DNA from: Prorocentrum cordatum
Lineage: Eukaryota > Sar > Dinophyceae > Prorocentrales > Prorocentraceae
Assembly: GCA_963575745.1 (NCBI GenBank)
Contig: CAUYUJ010015511.1
Span: forward strand, 149,142-213,141
Reading direction: 5' to 3'
DNA length: 64,000 nt
Both the position numbers and the translations under genes were made by a program. Below the pieces are notes generated by a model that saw only the letters and a list, made by a program, of their open reading frames with translations, searched no databases and had not been told where the DNA came from. This document shows, in pieces, positions 52,421 to 64,000 of this stretch (its first letter is position 1; each line of letters opens with the position of its first letter).

Positions 52421-53530
52421 ATCGAACCGCGCACGCCCATGGATTGTCTGCACATCCGAAGTGGGCGCGGATGAACTTCCAAACCTCGCGCAGCCACTCC
52501 AGCCGGTCCGTGGTGTCCACGCCATCTACCTGGAAGGCGTGAGGTGTTCGCGAAAACCCAGTCTCCGGCCCACGGCTAGGAATCTGCCCCGATGTTTGTC
52601 TCGGAGGTGATCGCGTTTCGCGCGTCTCAGGGCCAAGACGGCTGCTCGTCGGTCTTCGGCAGCGTGCTGCGCCGACGGCGTGCTGAGCAACCTTCAAAGC
52701 TGCATTGCGAATCGACCGTTCCTTGGCTTTTCTATGAGCCCTGGTGTCGACACGAATATGGCGAGTGCAACGGATCGTGAAAACACTTTGTGTCACATCG
52801 ATCGGGCCCTCGACGTACCAACGACACCGCTAGACAAGAAGAAGAAATCGATTTGCGACCTCGTGGACTTGTAGGTGCTGGCCATGCGGGTCCAGAGGCG
52901 GCCTTCGGAGAAGGTTCACCATTGGGCTGGTCGCTGAAGGTGTTCGTGCCACGGAGGCGCATATAATCGATCCAAAACAAAACAATCCGTATGTGTGCTG
53001 GCGTATGTCTCGGTTTGGGAAATAATGCAGAATTGCCGGTACGCCTTCCAAATTAGCAGACAACCTGATGCTCGCATCAACTCCTAATATTATGTGGAAC
53101 TGCACTCCGGAATGCCTCTCGCGAGTGCCGTGCACGTACTTAAACGGTTTTCTGAAACAACACATCACCCCGTCCTTCTTCCTCAAGGTGGTAGGGAATG
53201 TGTGCGGACAGGAAGATGTAGCTACTCAGTACAGCCCCACATCAAAAGTTACCTCAAGCAATTATCTCTCACGGCATGCACCCAGAGTCTAGGAATAAGA
53301 AGGTCGTAATCACTCCCATCCTTGGTAACAACGGTATGGCCAGAGTACGAGTAGCCATCCGGGCACCCACAAGATGGAACTTCGTGTAATAGTACGACGT
53401 GCTCCCCAAAATTAAATCGAAATTGACGGCAGACCTTCCCAGCAGCGCCGTGGTCTTTCTTGCAAGAGTTCCAAGATATTGCATTGAATTCTGTCACGGT
53501 GAAACTGCTGCGGCCTCGAGGGCCCACTCG
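52420..53530 (-). pseudogene. LINE-D endonuclease and linker
   Basis: TEFNAISWNSCKK (about 53,500-53,465), VVLLHEVPSCGCPDGYSYSGHTVVTKDG (N-terminal with 'HE' in place of QE), then HIILGVDASIRLSANLEG (about 53,095-53,040; GVDAS replaces GDFN), FWIDYMRLRG (about 52,975, 'IDY' motif). The linker includes DGVDTTDRLEWLREVWKFIRAHFG (about 52,530-52,460). Several frame changes. The 5' end merges into satellite at about 53,540. Confidence 0.55.
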
Positions 53531-53539
53531 CGGCGGAGG

Positions 53540-53800
53540 GCTCGAAATCTCAAGTGGGATTCCCCCTGTTAAACCCTTGGGCCATCTTGGGGCTCTCTTG
53601 GGCCGTCCTGGGGCTCTCTTGGAAGCCTCTTGGGCCGTCTTGAGCGATATGAAGGGCCTCTGGGCCGTGTGGACGCTGTTCAGACGCAACATTCGAACCT
53701 GGGGGATGAAACGAGTTTGGCCTGCGGGGGCCCTCCCAGGGCGCATCTTGCAGCCTTTGACGTCTTCGGGGCCTCTTGAACCATCTTGAAACAATATTCG
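53540..53800 (-). repeat. GGCCCAAGA-type satellite, inverted orientation
   Basis: CTCTTGGGCC and GGGCCGTCTTG units, i.e. the reverse complement of the family elsewhere. Confidence 0.65.
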
Positions 53801-56568
53801 AGCGTCCTCGGCCCTGTCAGGCCGCTCTGGTCGTTTCTGGTGGCCTCCGGGAGGCCCCTGGAGGGGGTCAACCATGCCGCGGGGGAAATCCGAAAGGGTG
53901 TCCTGGCCCGGGCCCCGGACCCCAATACGCCAGCACATATGCATGGCGTCGGGGGGCCCCCGCCGAGCCCCGCAGCCCCGTGTGCTCCGTACCTTGGGTT
54001 TTCCCCCTTTCCAATTCGAGCCGGGCGCAGAGACTTGAAAGACCTGAAAGGTTCTGAAGAACCTGCTTCTCCTACTTCCTCACCACTAGAAATCACTGGG
54101 TGGCAGGATTCGGTCGCAGACAGCTCCACCGAAGTAGTGACCCAAACACGGCTTGATCTGGGAACAGAAGGTACCGATCATGCGGATTGATCCGAGACCT
54201 ACTGCCCCAGAGGAAGGCAGGGCTCACGCGCAGTGGGGCCCTCGTGCACGCTTCGTGTGCCGTCTCCGCTAAGTGCAAGCAATGTTTGGGGAATCGCCCA
54301 GCTGCATCAATGCCCCTCGGCCTACGAATGCCTCCAGGCCGATTCGTTTGCGCGCGCGCTTTCCGCAATGATGTACGCCGATCATGCTGTGACACAACTA
54401 AACATCAAAATCATGTCGAAACTCCATCGTGAGGAAGACGACGGCAGAGACGACTGGGCCGAGAGCTCCAGGGGGCCATACGCAACGTCGGAGGCTCTGC
54501 ATGTTGGTGTGGCCGACAGCCAGGATCGACGAACGTATCACCATCCGTGCCCTCGCAACCGTTCAACGCAGCGCGATTCCACGGACACGCCGGGCGGTTC
54601 GGGCGCCTCGACGCGCCGGGAACGACCGTGCATCCTGAAGGGTGCCCGGCGGCGGAGCCGCAGCCAACTGCATGCGGCACGCGGGAAACATGTCCATAGC
54701 CACGGCCTCGCGGCCCGGATTCCACAGCCGCGATCCCGCGGATACGGGGCGGCTCTGCGCGTCCAGACCGCGAGGGCACGGATGTGGATAGGTCCGTCGC
54801 TTGTGATGTTCGCAACCGCCCTCCCCACCCACCCTGGGCGGTTCAGAAATGGTGCCCTGGGATGGGGCCCCAAGTACGAGGGGCCCCAAACAATGTAAAC
54901 TCGACCTGGGATCCCTTCCTACCCTCGGCGCCCCATCCCTCAGGGCCCCATCTTAGAACCGCCGACACCCGCCCGCTCACCCTCCAGCTCGAACTGCGCG
55001 GTCCTGGTTGGGCGACTCCGGCTTCTGCCCGCGGTGGCTCTCCATGCCCACACGGTGCCTCATCCTGTGGAAAGGGGAAGGAATGCGCACCGCCACGAAG
55101 CCTCCCCAAGCCCACTGTGGGACCACACCGTGGTGTCTGCCTGGCACTGGGAAGACTGGGAGGCCATGTGCAACAAAGTTCTGGCGCAAAGGATGGTAGG
55201 AGCCTGTGCGCGCGGCTATGACTTTCTCTTGTTGTGTGCTTGCCTCGTGGAGTACACCCCCACGCTGCGACAAATTGTTCACCAGGGCCAGAGAACAAGA
55301 GTCGCGAAAAAGAAAGTAGATGCGACACTTGGCAGGCAGTGCGTGACCGAAGAACGGATCCTTCAACGACAATGACGAAAACTGACCTGGGTAGCATGTA
55401 CCCGTGGGAGATTGCGCGAGGCAGGGATTTATCCATAATTATCCACCGCCTGGGGACCACAAGGGGCGGTGCATATGGATATACTTGGTCCCCAGGTGGG
55501 CCTGAATATGTCCGTACATCGCCCCCCGAAGTCCGGAAAGATCGATTCCGCTCGCGGCGGATGCGTATAACTCTTTGTCACGGAAATCGGTAGACGGAGA
55601 AGAAGATGCTTTGTGCTGAAGGATTCGCGACGTCAGGGAGAGTCCCAGAAGGATCTCTGGTCAATCTCAGAGTCCACGTGGGGAAGGTAGGGTCCCGCTC
55701 CGTGGTGCCGCAATCGGTTCGGTGCGAATGGTGAATAACGTTTGCAGTGGATCATCTCACCAACCCTTCAGGGCGTAAACCAGGTAGTTTAACTGTTTCG
55801 TTATTGCACCTCCCTTATTCCCCTTCGGGGAATGATTCATAAGCAATGGAATCGGAGGCCCCAACGCCCTTCAGAGCAAGTTGGGATTAATTTGGAAAAC
55901 TACGTCTCGGTCCGCACCCTCGCACAAAGCATACCGGAAACGGCGCCACACAGGCCGCGCATTCATTGTTGGCGGTGCGCACGCGCGTGCAACATTCGAT
56001 CATCCCAGCGCCTCTCACTCACCGATCGCTTACTTGCACCCCTCCTTCTGCGGCTAAGCCCAAGAACAAATCACAACCATTGCTACCGTGCAATCTGCCG
56101 TGGCAACGAGTCCCCCACCTCCGCAACCACATTAAATGGAAGACGAGCACTTCTAACATAGACTACATCCGCCAGCCCCCTTGTGAGGCCACCAGGATGC
56201 GCGGATGAGGTTTCCTGCGCCCTTCTGAGGCAACTCATCGGAGCCTCCCATGCCATCTCGCTGGCTCTTGCGACTCGACGCCAACCGACGCTAACCGACG
56301 AAACTCGACGCTAATTCGACACTAAATGTGCGCTCTCTCATCACTTGCCAGACGCTAGCACACACGAGTGCACTCAGAAAATGGATGTGCATGGACGGCA
56401 AAGGCTCCCATGAATTGCTACCGAACTGCACCCTGCACTGCTTCCACATTCAAATCTCCAACGTCATAGTTCTACATTATGTTTCCAACTGGGAATTGTT
56501 GCTGTCCGCGCGAGGGGGGCGACCGTAAACAGACTTTTTACTGTATACCTACCCCGAGGTTCTCAGAG
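53801..56568. other. Non-coding stretch with two inverted repeats
   Basis: No coding recognised. 14-bp perfect arms ATCCGTGCCCTCGC at 54,543-54,556 and its complement at 54,770-54,783 bound a GC-rich 230-bp region. A smaller inverted repeat (CCTGGGGACCA, 55,449-55,459 with 55,486-55,496) lies near 55.47 kb. Confidence 0.35.
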
Positions 56569-56810
56569 TTTCTCCCTCGAGGCCAGATCCTTTACAATTT
56601 GTACCCGGATCGCGCTCCCGAGGCCAGAACCCTTAGTAAATTACGCCAGATTCGCGCTCACGAAGCCAGAGCCCATTGTAAATTACACGAACTTCGTGCT
56701 CCCGAGCCCAGGGTGACTTGTAAATCTCGCCAACTCGCGCTCCCGACGCCAACATCGATCGTAACTTACGCCGGAATCGCACTCCCGAGGCTAGAATCCT
56801 TTTGCCCAAA
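56569..56810. repeat. 42-bp tandem repeat, five to six units
   Basis: Unit of exactly 42 bp: CGCGCTCCCGAGGCCAGA, then TTGTAAATTACG-like sequence. It stays open as 14-residue repeats (RAPEARTLSKLRQI) in the plus strand. Confidence 0.85.
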
Positions 56811-56839
56811 CAGCACCCACGACGCATGAGGTTCCGGCA

Positions 56840-57275
56840 TTGCTTCGAGGCGACACCCAGGCATCTGAACATAGCTCTGGCATGTCCCATTATGATAAGA
56901 TGGGGCCAGCGGCGGAGGGCTATCTTACAAAAGCAAACAAACTTACATCAGATGAATTACGGCTTGTTGCATCCGAAAGCGCAGATGAACTCATAGCACC
57001 CAGTTCGTGTGATATCTTTGTTTGGATTTTCGCCAGGCTCGTTTTCAAAATCAACGTCCGTCGACCATCCGCCGCCCGGCCCTGGGAGCACGTAGCCGGA
57101 GAAATGCAAGCGGCGGCGGTCATGATATCCGACGCCCCAATAGCTCGAGCTGCAATGAAGCCCGCTCTCAGCATGACTGGAAATTTGGCGAAGCAAATAG
57201 CAAAGGAAGGACCCAACCATGTCAAAACACAGGCAGACTGCAAGCAATACCTCTGCAATTATACGCAGGGACACA
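56840..57275 (+). CDS. Unrecognised open frame before the 90-bp satellite
   Basis: The first about 145 codons of a 277-codon frame (to 57,673) are non-repetitive: MGPAAEGYLTKANKLTSDEL, DELIAPSSCDIFVWIFARLV, GNLAKQIAKEGPNHVKTQAD. A possible hydrophobic helix lies at IFVWIFARLVF. The rest is translated satellite. No family recognised, and it may be chance. Confidence 0.2.
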
Positions 57276-58135
57276 ATCACCGCGCGAAGCGTGTGAGGAG
57301 TGTGCCGAAATGGGGCGGGCACCATGCGGACCCAGCCACTGGGGCCTTCGGTGGCGTTCCCTATGGGACCGCGAAGCGTGGGAAGTGTGCCAATTTGGGG
57401 CGGCCCGCCGGCCCGTCTTCGGTGGAAATCCCAATGGGCTTTGCAATGCGTGAAGCCTGTGCCGGAATGGGGCGAAGCACCGTGCGAACGCAGTCACGGG
57501 AACCCTGTGGAGCTCCCTCTGGGGCTAGGAAATTACTGGAGGTTTCCGTTGAACCCCTCTGGGGCCACGAATCACCACGCGGGCCCTGCCATTCAGGCCG
57601 TCGATGCAGCTTTTGGTGGGGCCACGACACGTGCGAGGAGTGCGCCGACATGGGGCGGGGTGGCGCCGTGTGACCGCAGCCACTGGAGCCTTCGGCGAAA
57701 ATCCCGATGGAGCCACGAAGCACGAGAGGGCGTGCCAGGAAAAAAACCGAACCACCATGCGGACGCAGCCACTTGGTCCTTCGGTGAAGCCCCCTATAAA
57801 CACGCGAAGCGCGTGAAGGATGTGCCAGACGGCGCCCGGGCCACTGAGCGGACGCAACCGATGGGGCATTCGGCGGAGCCCCCTATGGGGCCACAAAGCG
57901 CGCGAAGGGCGTGAAAGAAAAGGACCGAATCACCATGCGGACGCAGCCACCGAGCTTTCGGTGGGGCTCCATCTGGGGCAAAACAACGCGCGAGGAGTGT
58001 GCCAAAATGGGCCGGAGCCACCATGCGGACGCAGCCATTGGGGCCGTTGGTCGAACTCCCCATGGGGGAACGAAGCGCGTGAAGTGCGTGCGTGCGCGTG
58101 CCGACATGAAGCGCGCGAGGGGCGTACGGAACTTG
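57276..58135 (+). repeat. About 90-bp satellite, roughly ten units
   Basis: Units of about 75-92 bp with GAAGCG(C/T)GTGA, GTGTGCC(A/G)AAATGGG, CACCATGCGGACGCAGCCA and GGGGCCTTCGGTG. Both unit length and sequence drift. Related, inverted units are at 19.44-19.72 kb. Confidence 0.8.
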
Positions 58136-59290
58136 GCCAAGGCAGGACGAAAGGAGAACAAAAATGAGGAGAAAGAGGAAACTATGGGAGGAGAAAAAGG
58201 AGGACGAGGAGGAGGAGGAGGAGGAGGAGGCGGAGCGTGGCCGAAGGGCGCGTTGGATTCGATCTGGCATGGGAAATCCGCACCTGGCAATGCGGGACAT
58301 GAAAGAAAACGAAATAGCGAAAATATAAGGAAAGGAAGCCGAAGAAGAGGACATCCGCGCACGCCCACCGCCCAGAAAAAAAAAATGATGACGCAGCGCC
58401 GAACACCCAGTCGAGAGGGATGGGCCAGGCTGCACAACTGCAGCCGATGTAGAAGACGAAGAAGAGGAGGCGAAGTACCAGAAGAGGGACCAGGTGAGGG
58501 AGACAGGGGACATGTATGCGATGACAACGCCGGCCCGAAGACGTGGACACAATAGCCCTGAACGGTGGCCCCGTGAGATGAACCATCAGTCGCTCATCAA
58601 TCCACACAAGGGAGGGCAAGATGATCAATCGCGCCGCGTAGCCACTCCGCCGCCTTCAGCTTTGCTGGAGCGCCAGGAAGCCACCAACAATGTCATCTCC
58701 GATAATGTCGTCAAACTTGCCATAATCAATGGGAGTGCTTTTCGGCTCCAGCCTACGTGGGCCATGCGATGAAGGGGAACGGTGGCCATCTTGTGTCGCC
58801 TTCGCATGTGTACTCTCGGCCTGGTCGATTACGTCCTGGCAAACAGGATGCGCAATGTTACTATCTGCGCGGCGACAGCTCCTCCCGCACCTTCACGCCC
58901 GCCCCCCCGCACTGGACGACGCGGCCGCCGGCGGCGGTGCAGCGCCACCAGAGACTGAAGCAAACGGAATGCCAGGAGGGCGGCCGTGAATACCATGTTC
59001 AGCGGAAAGCGTCCGAATAGCAGACAGCGAAGACGCAACCGTACGCGAGCGCTCATGCAGATAATCGGCAGCTCGTTTAACAACGCCTCCAGCAGCGCTG
59101 CACGTGCGACACCTCGCGCACCACCGCCGCCACCTTCTCACCAAAATTTGCCGGCCCAGCGGGCCAGAGGCGTGCTGAATCTCCGGTAACTGGTTAACAA
59201 TAATTCTAGTTGCGCGCGCGGGGCGGCCCCCGGGGGCCCCCCGGCGAAAAGTACCCCGACCGCAGCCCGGGAACTATTACTCAAAGATGG
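58136..59290. other. Low-complexity and non-coding stretch
   Basis: Contains a (GGA)n run at about 58,196-58,232. No recognised coding. Confidence 0.4.
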
Positions 59291-59299
59291 TTCCCCTCC

Positions 59300-60560
59300 T
59301 GGGCGCGGCCTTCCACGCCCCCCGGAGCGCGCCAAGAGGGCCAAAAGAGCCCCCAAGACGGTCCAAAAGGGCTCCGAATCACCGAACGATCGGCCCAAGG
59401 CGCCCAACACGGCGTCAAGACGGCCCAAGAGGCCTCCAAGACGCCCCAAGAGAGCCCCGACCCTTCCCATGAGAGCCCCAAGAGGCAACAATCAATGATT
59501 GTCCTAAGGTTTTTGAAGGTTTTTGGCTTCCTCGCCTTTTCGCCTTTCGGACGCTCCAAGACGGCCCAAGACGCCCCCAAGACGGCCCATGAGGCCCCCA
59601 AGAGAGCCCCAAGACCGCCCAAGAGGGCCCCAAAACAGCCTAAAAGGCGCCCAAAGAGGGCCCCAAGAGGGCCCCAAGAGGGGCCCGAGATGGAGACCAC
59701 GAGCCGAACATCCGAGCCTTCCGCTCCAAGAGGCATCCAGGACGCCCCAAGAGGCCCCCGAGAGGCCCCGTGAGGCCCGAAAGAAACACCAACAGGTTCC
59801 AAAACGGAACCTCAAGTGGCAAAACTCAATGATTTCCATTGGGTTTCTGAAAGTTTTTGGCTTCCTTGCCTTTTCGCGTTTCCGACGCTCCAAGACGGCC
59901 CAAGAGGCCCCGAAGAAGCCCCCATGACCACCCCAAGACGGCCCAAGAGGCCCCCAAGAGAGCCCCAAGACCGCCCAAGAGGGCCCCAAGACATCCTAAA
60001 AGGCGCCCAAGAGGGCCCAAGAAGGCCCCAAGAGGGGCCCGATATGGAGACCACGAGCCGAAAATCCGAGCCTTCCGCTCCAAGAGGCATCCAGGACGCC
60101 CCAAGAGGCCCCCGAGAGGCCCCAAGAGGCCCGAAAGAGACACCAAAACGCTCCAAAACGGAGCCCCAAGATACAAAACTCTATGACCCTCTTAGGTTTT
60201 TGAAGGTTGCTGGTTTCCTCGCCTCCTCGCCTTCCCGACGCTCCAAGACGGCCCAAGAGGCCCCCAAGAGCGCCCCAAGACGGCCCAGGAGGCTTCCAAA
60301 AAGACCCCAAGACGGCCCAAGAAGACCCCGAGACGGCCCAAGAGGCACCAAGACGGCCCAAGAGAGCCCCAAGACGGCCCCAAGATGGGGCCCAAGAGAG
60401 GGACCACGAATCGAAAACTTGAACGTTCTGCCCCAAGAGGGCCCCGAGACGCCCCGAGAGGCCCCCAAGAGGCCCAAGATGCCGCCAAGAAGCTCCCAGG
60501 AGGCCCCAGGAAGCTCCCAGGCGCCTCCGAACGGCCTTTCAAACGATTCCAAAAGGCCTC
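59300..60560. repeat. GGCCCAAGA-type satellite, higher-order repeat
   Basis: Three higher-order units. T-rich spacers start at about 59,508, 59,841 and 60,193 (periods about 333 and 353 bp), each GGTTTTTGAAGGTTTTTGGC-like, then CTTCCTCGCCTTTTCGC, then CGACGCTCCAAGACGGCCCA. CCCAAGA units fill the rest. Confidence 0.85.
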
Positions 60561-60779
60561 CTCAACGGCACCTCCTCCTTCTCGCCTCCTCCACCTCGCA
60601 CCCTAAAGCTCCGCAGTCCCCGCCCAAAGCCTCCGCAATGCCACGCGAGATCCTGGCGGATGTGCGCGGCAGCGCCATGGAACAAAATCACATTTGATTT
60701 CAGAGCCTTGATCAGGAAAACTCTCCGCCGCCAACGCTTGGTCGGCATCGGCAGCATCATCAGCAGCACCTGAATCAAA

Positions 60780-61025
60780 CAGCATCATCGTCATCGTTGT
60801 CGTCATCATCGCATTTTCCTCGTCATGATCCTCCTCCTCCTCCTCCTCCTCCTCCTCGTCATCATCATCGTCCTCGTTTCTGGAACCATCGTCGTCGCCA
60901 TCGTCATCGTCATGTGTTCAGTTTCGTCCTCCTCCTTCTGCACGTCATCCTCGTCCTCCTCCTACTTTTTCTCCTCCTCCTCCTCCTCCTCCTCCTCCTC
61001 CCTCCTCCTCGTCCTGGCCGCAGGT
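60780..61025. repeat. (ATC)n and (TCC)n tracts
   Basis: Trinucleotide tracts followed by a further pyrimidine tract at about 61,265-61,490. Spurious Ser/Leu-rich frames result. Confidence 0.85.
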
Positions 61026-61599
61026 TTTTTTTTCCAGGGCCTCCCCTCGAGTCTAGATCGCCGCAATGCGGCACGTGCCTCCTCTGAGGTCCCAGTCGCT
61101 ACGATGCAGCGTTTCGCCCACGCCTCCGACCTCTCTCGGAGGACGAGGCGGGTACAGGAGGAGGCACCCAGAGGTTCCAGAACCTTCAGTAAGCTCCAAC
61201 ATGGAGGAAGACCCAGACATCCGCGCGCTCCAATATGTTCGACAGGGGTCCCCGGAGGTCGACCACTTCCCCGTTTCCCTCGTACCTTTGCCTCCTCCCC
61301 CTTCCCCCACTGAAACTGCACACTTCCTCCCCCGCCTCCTCCTTTTTCTTAACCTCCTCCTCCTGCTCCGCTCCCCCCCACCTTTTCCATCCAATGCAGT
61401 GTTGCCCCTCTGCACTGCGACCACCCCCTTTTGCTCCCTTCCTTCCAAGCCCACGCACACTCTTTCTCTCTTTCTCTCTTTTCCCTCTCACGTCGAGGGG
61501 CATACCTGTCGCAATAGTTACACTGTGTTCATGGCCCCCGCATGAGCGTCCACGAGCAACGAGCCCCCACAAAGGCGCCAGGGACACCCCAGAGCGGCA

Positions 61600-62560
61600 C
61601 AACCTAGAAGCCCCGTTGAAACAACGATTCCCCCGACACCTCCTCAGAAGGTCGACGCGAAGCTGTTTCGCGGGGGCAGCTTCAACACCACCATCCCGAA
61701 CGCAACGCCTCAGAAAAAAATGCGCCGACCCCTGCAGCTCCGCACTGCCGACGACCTCTCGCCCAATCGACCGCAGTGCCTCATCACGGGCCGGCGGAAT
61801 GAGCGAAGCGATTACATATTTTCAAACAGAGGTCCAGTACAGGGACATCGATGCGAGCGAGAACCTCAAGCACCACGCCGCGCATACTCGCCCAATCAGA
61901 CATGGGAGTAGAAGCGGCGGCGAGTCCACCCGCTCCTGCAGTTCGCGAAGTCGGAAGGTCTTGTCTCCACGATCCCACGGCGCGTCCCCCGAAAATCCTG
62001 AAGACGAGGCGCCCGAATGCGTGGGCGACGGTGCTGGAAGATCACCGGTTTTGTCCAACATCCATTTGAGCTAAGCAATTATGTGAATATGGACCTACTA
62101 CACTAGAAAAAAAAGAAATTGCGGATCATACACCGGTTGAGCAGCCGCCACAGCCTGAAGAACAAACCATGCGGACTGATACGAAGCCGGCTGTGCAGGA
62201 GCAGATGCCCCCTCATGCAGAGTAGGATGCTGCGGAAAAGACGCAGTGGCCGTCGGGTTCAATTCGCGACCTTGCAGACGAGGGCGATCGCGACGGACAA
62301 CAACAATATCAGGTCCAGTGCGATGCTCCTCACCGAAAACCTCATCAATGGAATATGCTATCCTCTGCTGCGTGATGTGCTCACAGAAATGGTGGGCGAA
62401 ATCGACACTGATAATATTGCTACGAAATTTGGGAGACAAGCTTTCCAAAGCACGCGCTGCCGCTGACAAGCCTTGGAAACTGGGTACCGTTGGGAGGCGC
62501 CAGACAACGGAGAAGCCGTCCGTGCAGTGACGAGACCAACTCGCGTGCATCCAGAAGCGA
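61600..62560 (+). other. Possible remnant of a Copia linker region
   Basis: The plus frame at 62,128-62,340 reads TPVEQPPQPEEQTMRTDTKPAV, QEQMPPHAE-stop, then a hydrophilic stretch (RDLADEGDRDGQQQYQ). The Pro/Glu/Gln composition and order recall the linker between integrase and RT in dinoflagellate Copia proteins (as at 43.85-44.05 kb), but no hard motif is present. Confidence 0.2.
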
Positions 62561-63410
62561 AGACATCGGAGAGGCAAGAACACAACACGGGGCAACACAG
62601 CAAAACCCGCTTGAGCCACAACGGCTACGGTGGAGGAGGAGGGGGGAGGAGGAGTAGAGGAGAAGAGGAGGGAGGAAGAGGAGGAGGGTGAAAAAGGAGA
62701 AAGGTGTGACAAAAGGAAGGAGGCGCGCGGTGCTGCGGATTCAAAACGCGGGCCCAACCGACAGAAGGGTTGGGAATGAACTGAGGGCGTGAATATCGAT
62801 AGGGCAGGGTAGTTCAAAATTCTCGAGGGCAAGGGCTGAGCCTCGGATTTGACTAGCTGCTTCGTGTTACTAGACGCCTTCTCCCCCACCCGACTGACTT
62901 CCGACCGGCAACCAAGCCAACATACCCCTCTGTCACTGGCACTGGCACTTGCACTGGCTCCAGGTGCGTGGCGCCGTGGAAGCTCAGCGGAGGGGGCACC
63001 GAGGCGCCCGAAAGCTACAGTCCAATACTAACATGACGACGAAGGAACCAGCGCGCGGGAAACCGCAGAAGCACGAGGAGGAAGGGTGGCGACATCGCCC
63101 CACTGCCACTGCAGAAAAATAATTCGGAGCACCAGCTGTGGCAAAATGCTGGACCGTACACGGGCTCATTGTGACCACTTCGTAATATTGTTATGATAGG
63201 GACGGCGGAGGGTCGGCATCTTGCCCGATGCACGCAGGCCCACCATCACTGTCAACAACGATTACAGAGTGACTCGCGGGCGCACATACCATACACCATG
63301 ATAGCGTCCCCGCCTCCGTTTTGTATTTGTTTTGACTGAGATGGCGGTGTGGGGGCCGACGTGCTTCCTGATGTGGTGTCACGATCGCTGGCGCACCTGC
63401 CACACGCCGC
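62561..63410. other. No recognised content
   Basis: A purine-rich GGA run at about 62,631-62,690; otherwise no repeat or coding signal seen. Confidence 0.35.
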
Positions 63411-63419
63411 GCGCGTCGC

Positions 63420-63570
63420 ACACCTGGCGTAGCTGGAGCATCTGGCACATCTGGCGCATGTGAAGCACGCGGCGCATCTGGCGCACCAGGCGCACCTGGC
63501 ACGCTTGGGCCCCTGGGGCGCCTGGCGCACCTGGCGCGCTTGGCATGCGAGGCGAACCTCGCCCGCGTCG
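63420..63570. repeat. Nonamer minisatellite (CTGGCGCAC)n
   Basis: Imperfect 9-bp units such as CTGGCGCAT, CTGGCACAT and CTGGCGCAC over about 150 bp. Confidence 0.8.
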
Positions 63571-63764
63571 CGCACCTGGCGTCTGGATTGGTACACAGCA
63601 GCTGCCCGTGCGCGATTGCGACCGCTGAACATGCGGAGGCTCGGGTGCTACGTACGTGTTGGGAGGGCGGGTGGGAACCAGGGGTACGGCTTGCGGCTTG
63701 TTGGTAGATTGACCCCTCCCCCTCAGTCTCCCCTGGGTCTGGGGGGGGGATTGCGGGTCGATGG

Positions 63765-63935
63765 AGTGAGTGTCCAAGATGGCCCAAGATGGCTCCAAGG
63801 TGGCCTCCAAGATGGCTCCAAGGTGGCCTCCAAGATCGCACAAGGTGGCCCCATGTAGCCCAAGGTGGCCTCCAAGATCACACAAGGTGGCCCTATGCAG
63901 CCTCCGAGATGCCTCCAAGAGGCCCCAGCACCACT
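63765..63935. repeat. GGCCCAAGA-type satellite block with 24-bp period
   Basis: CCAAGATGGCTCCAAGGTGGCCT units repeated; the block ends about 65 bases before the window end. Confidence 0.7.
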
Positions 63936-64000
63936 CCCCTCCCCCGACATCCTGTTGAAGTCGCCGTCGAAGAACGTGCTCTTCTGAGAGAAGAACGGCA

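Noticed and set aside
54543-54783. Inverted repeat as possible transposon ends
   Set aside because: Only 14 bp match, with no target duplication or coding inside.
60825-61313. Ser- and Leu-rich plus-strand frames
   Set aside because: They are translated TCC and ATC microsatellites.

Overview
This window looks like nuclear DNA of a dinoflagellate. It is GC-rich and carries almost no intact genes. It is dominated by decayed retroelements of the types that fill dinoflagellate genomes: RT/RNase H elements with a methyltransferase-like domain and a tyrosine recombinase, APE-type LINEs, a Copia polyprotein, and a Penelope-like element with a GIY-YIG nuclease. Large tracts of GGCCCAAGA-type satellite lie between them. 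One LINE carries, at its 5' end, short sequences matching the 3' part of the dinoflagellate spliced leader. Genus cannot be assigned. No rRNA, tRNA, CRISPR array or prokaryotic operon was seen.

Layout. 1-9.7 kb (+): a broken RT / RNase H / methyltransferase-like / tyrosine-recombinase element, split by a Penelope-like element (about 2.3-7.5 kb) with a CCHC ORF, an N-terminal-type GIY-YIG ORF and a reverse transcriptase ORF. 9.7-13 kb: non-coding, with an AT-rich patch, a duplicated segment and a GT microsatellite. 13-18.4 kb (-): a second, badly decayed RT/methyltransferase element. 18.7-24.2 kb: satellites, palindromes and microsatellites. 24.4-26.6 kb (-): a third RT/recombinase relic. 26.8-30.8 kb (-): LINE-A, inserted into satellite with a 12-bp target duplication. 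30.8-32.1 kb: satellite and a CGT repeat. 32.2-33.3 kb (-): a PP2C-type phosphatase fragment, the only recognisable non-transposon coding sequence.

33.8-44.5 kb (+): a Copia gag-protease-integrase pseudogene, split at 37,002/43,598 by LINE-B (6.6 kb, -), which is bounded by an 11-bp target duplication. 44.6-49.3 kb (+): LINE-C. 50.0-53.5 kb (-): LINE-D, with an RNase H domain. 53.5-64 kb: mainly tandem repeats (42-bp, about 90-bp, about 340-bp higher-order, nonamer), with no convincing gene.

How it works together: the window is a stack of nested insertions, not a pathway. The order can partly be read: Copia came before LINE-B, and satellite came before LINE-A. LINE-A and LINE-B belong to one family; LINE-B is the better preserved. 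Most reading frames carry stops and frameshifts, so most entries are pseudogenes. The points of most interest are the spliced-leader relics on LINE-B, the Penelope-like element with its nuclease upstream of its RT, and the cytosine-methyltransferase-like domains in the recombinase elements.
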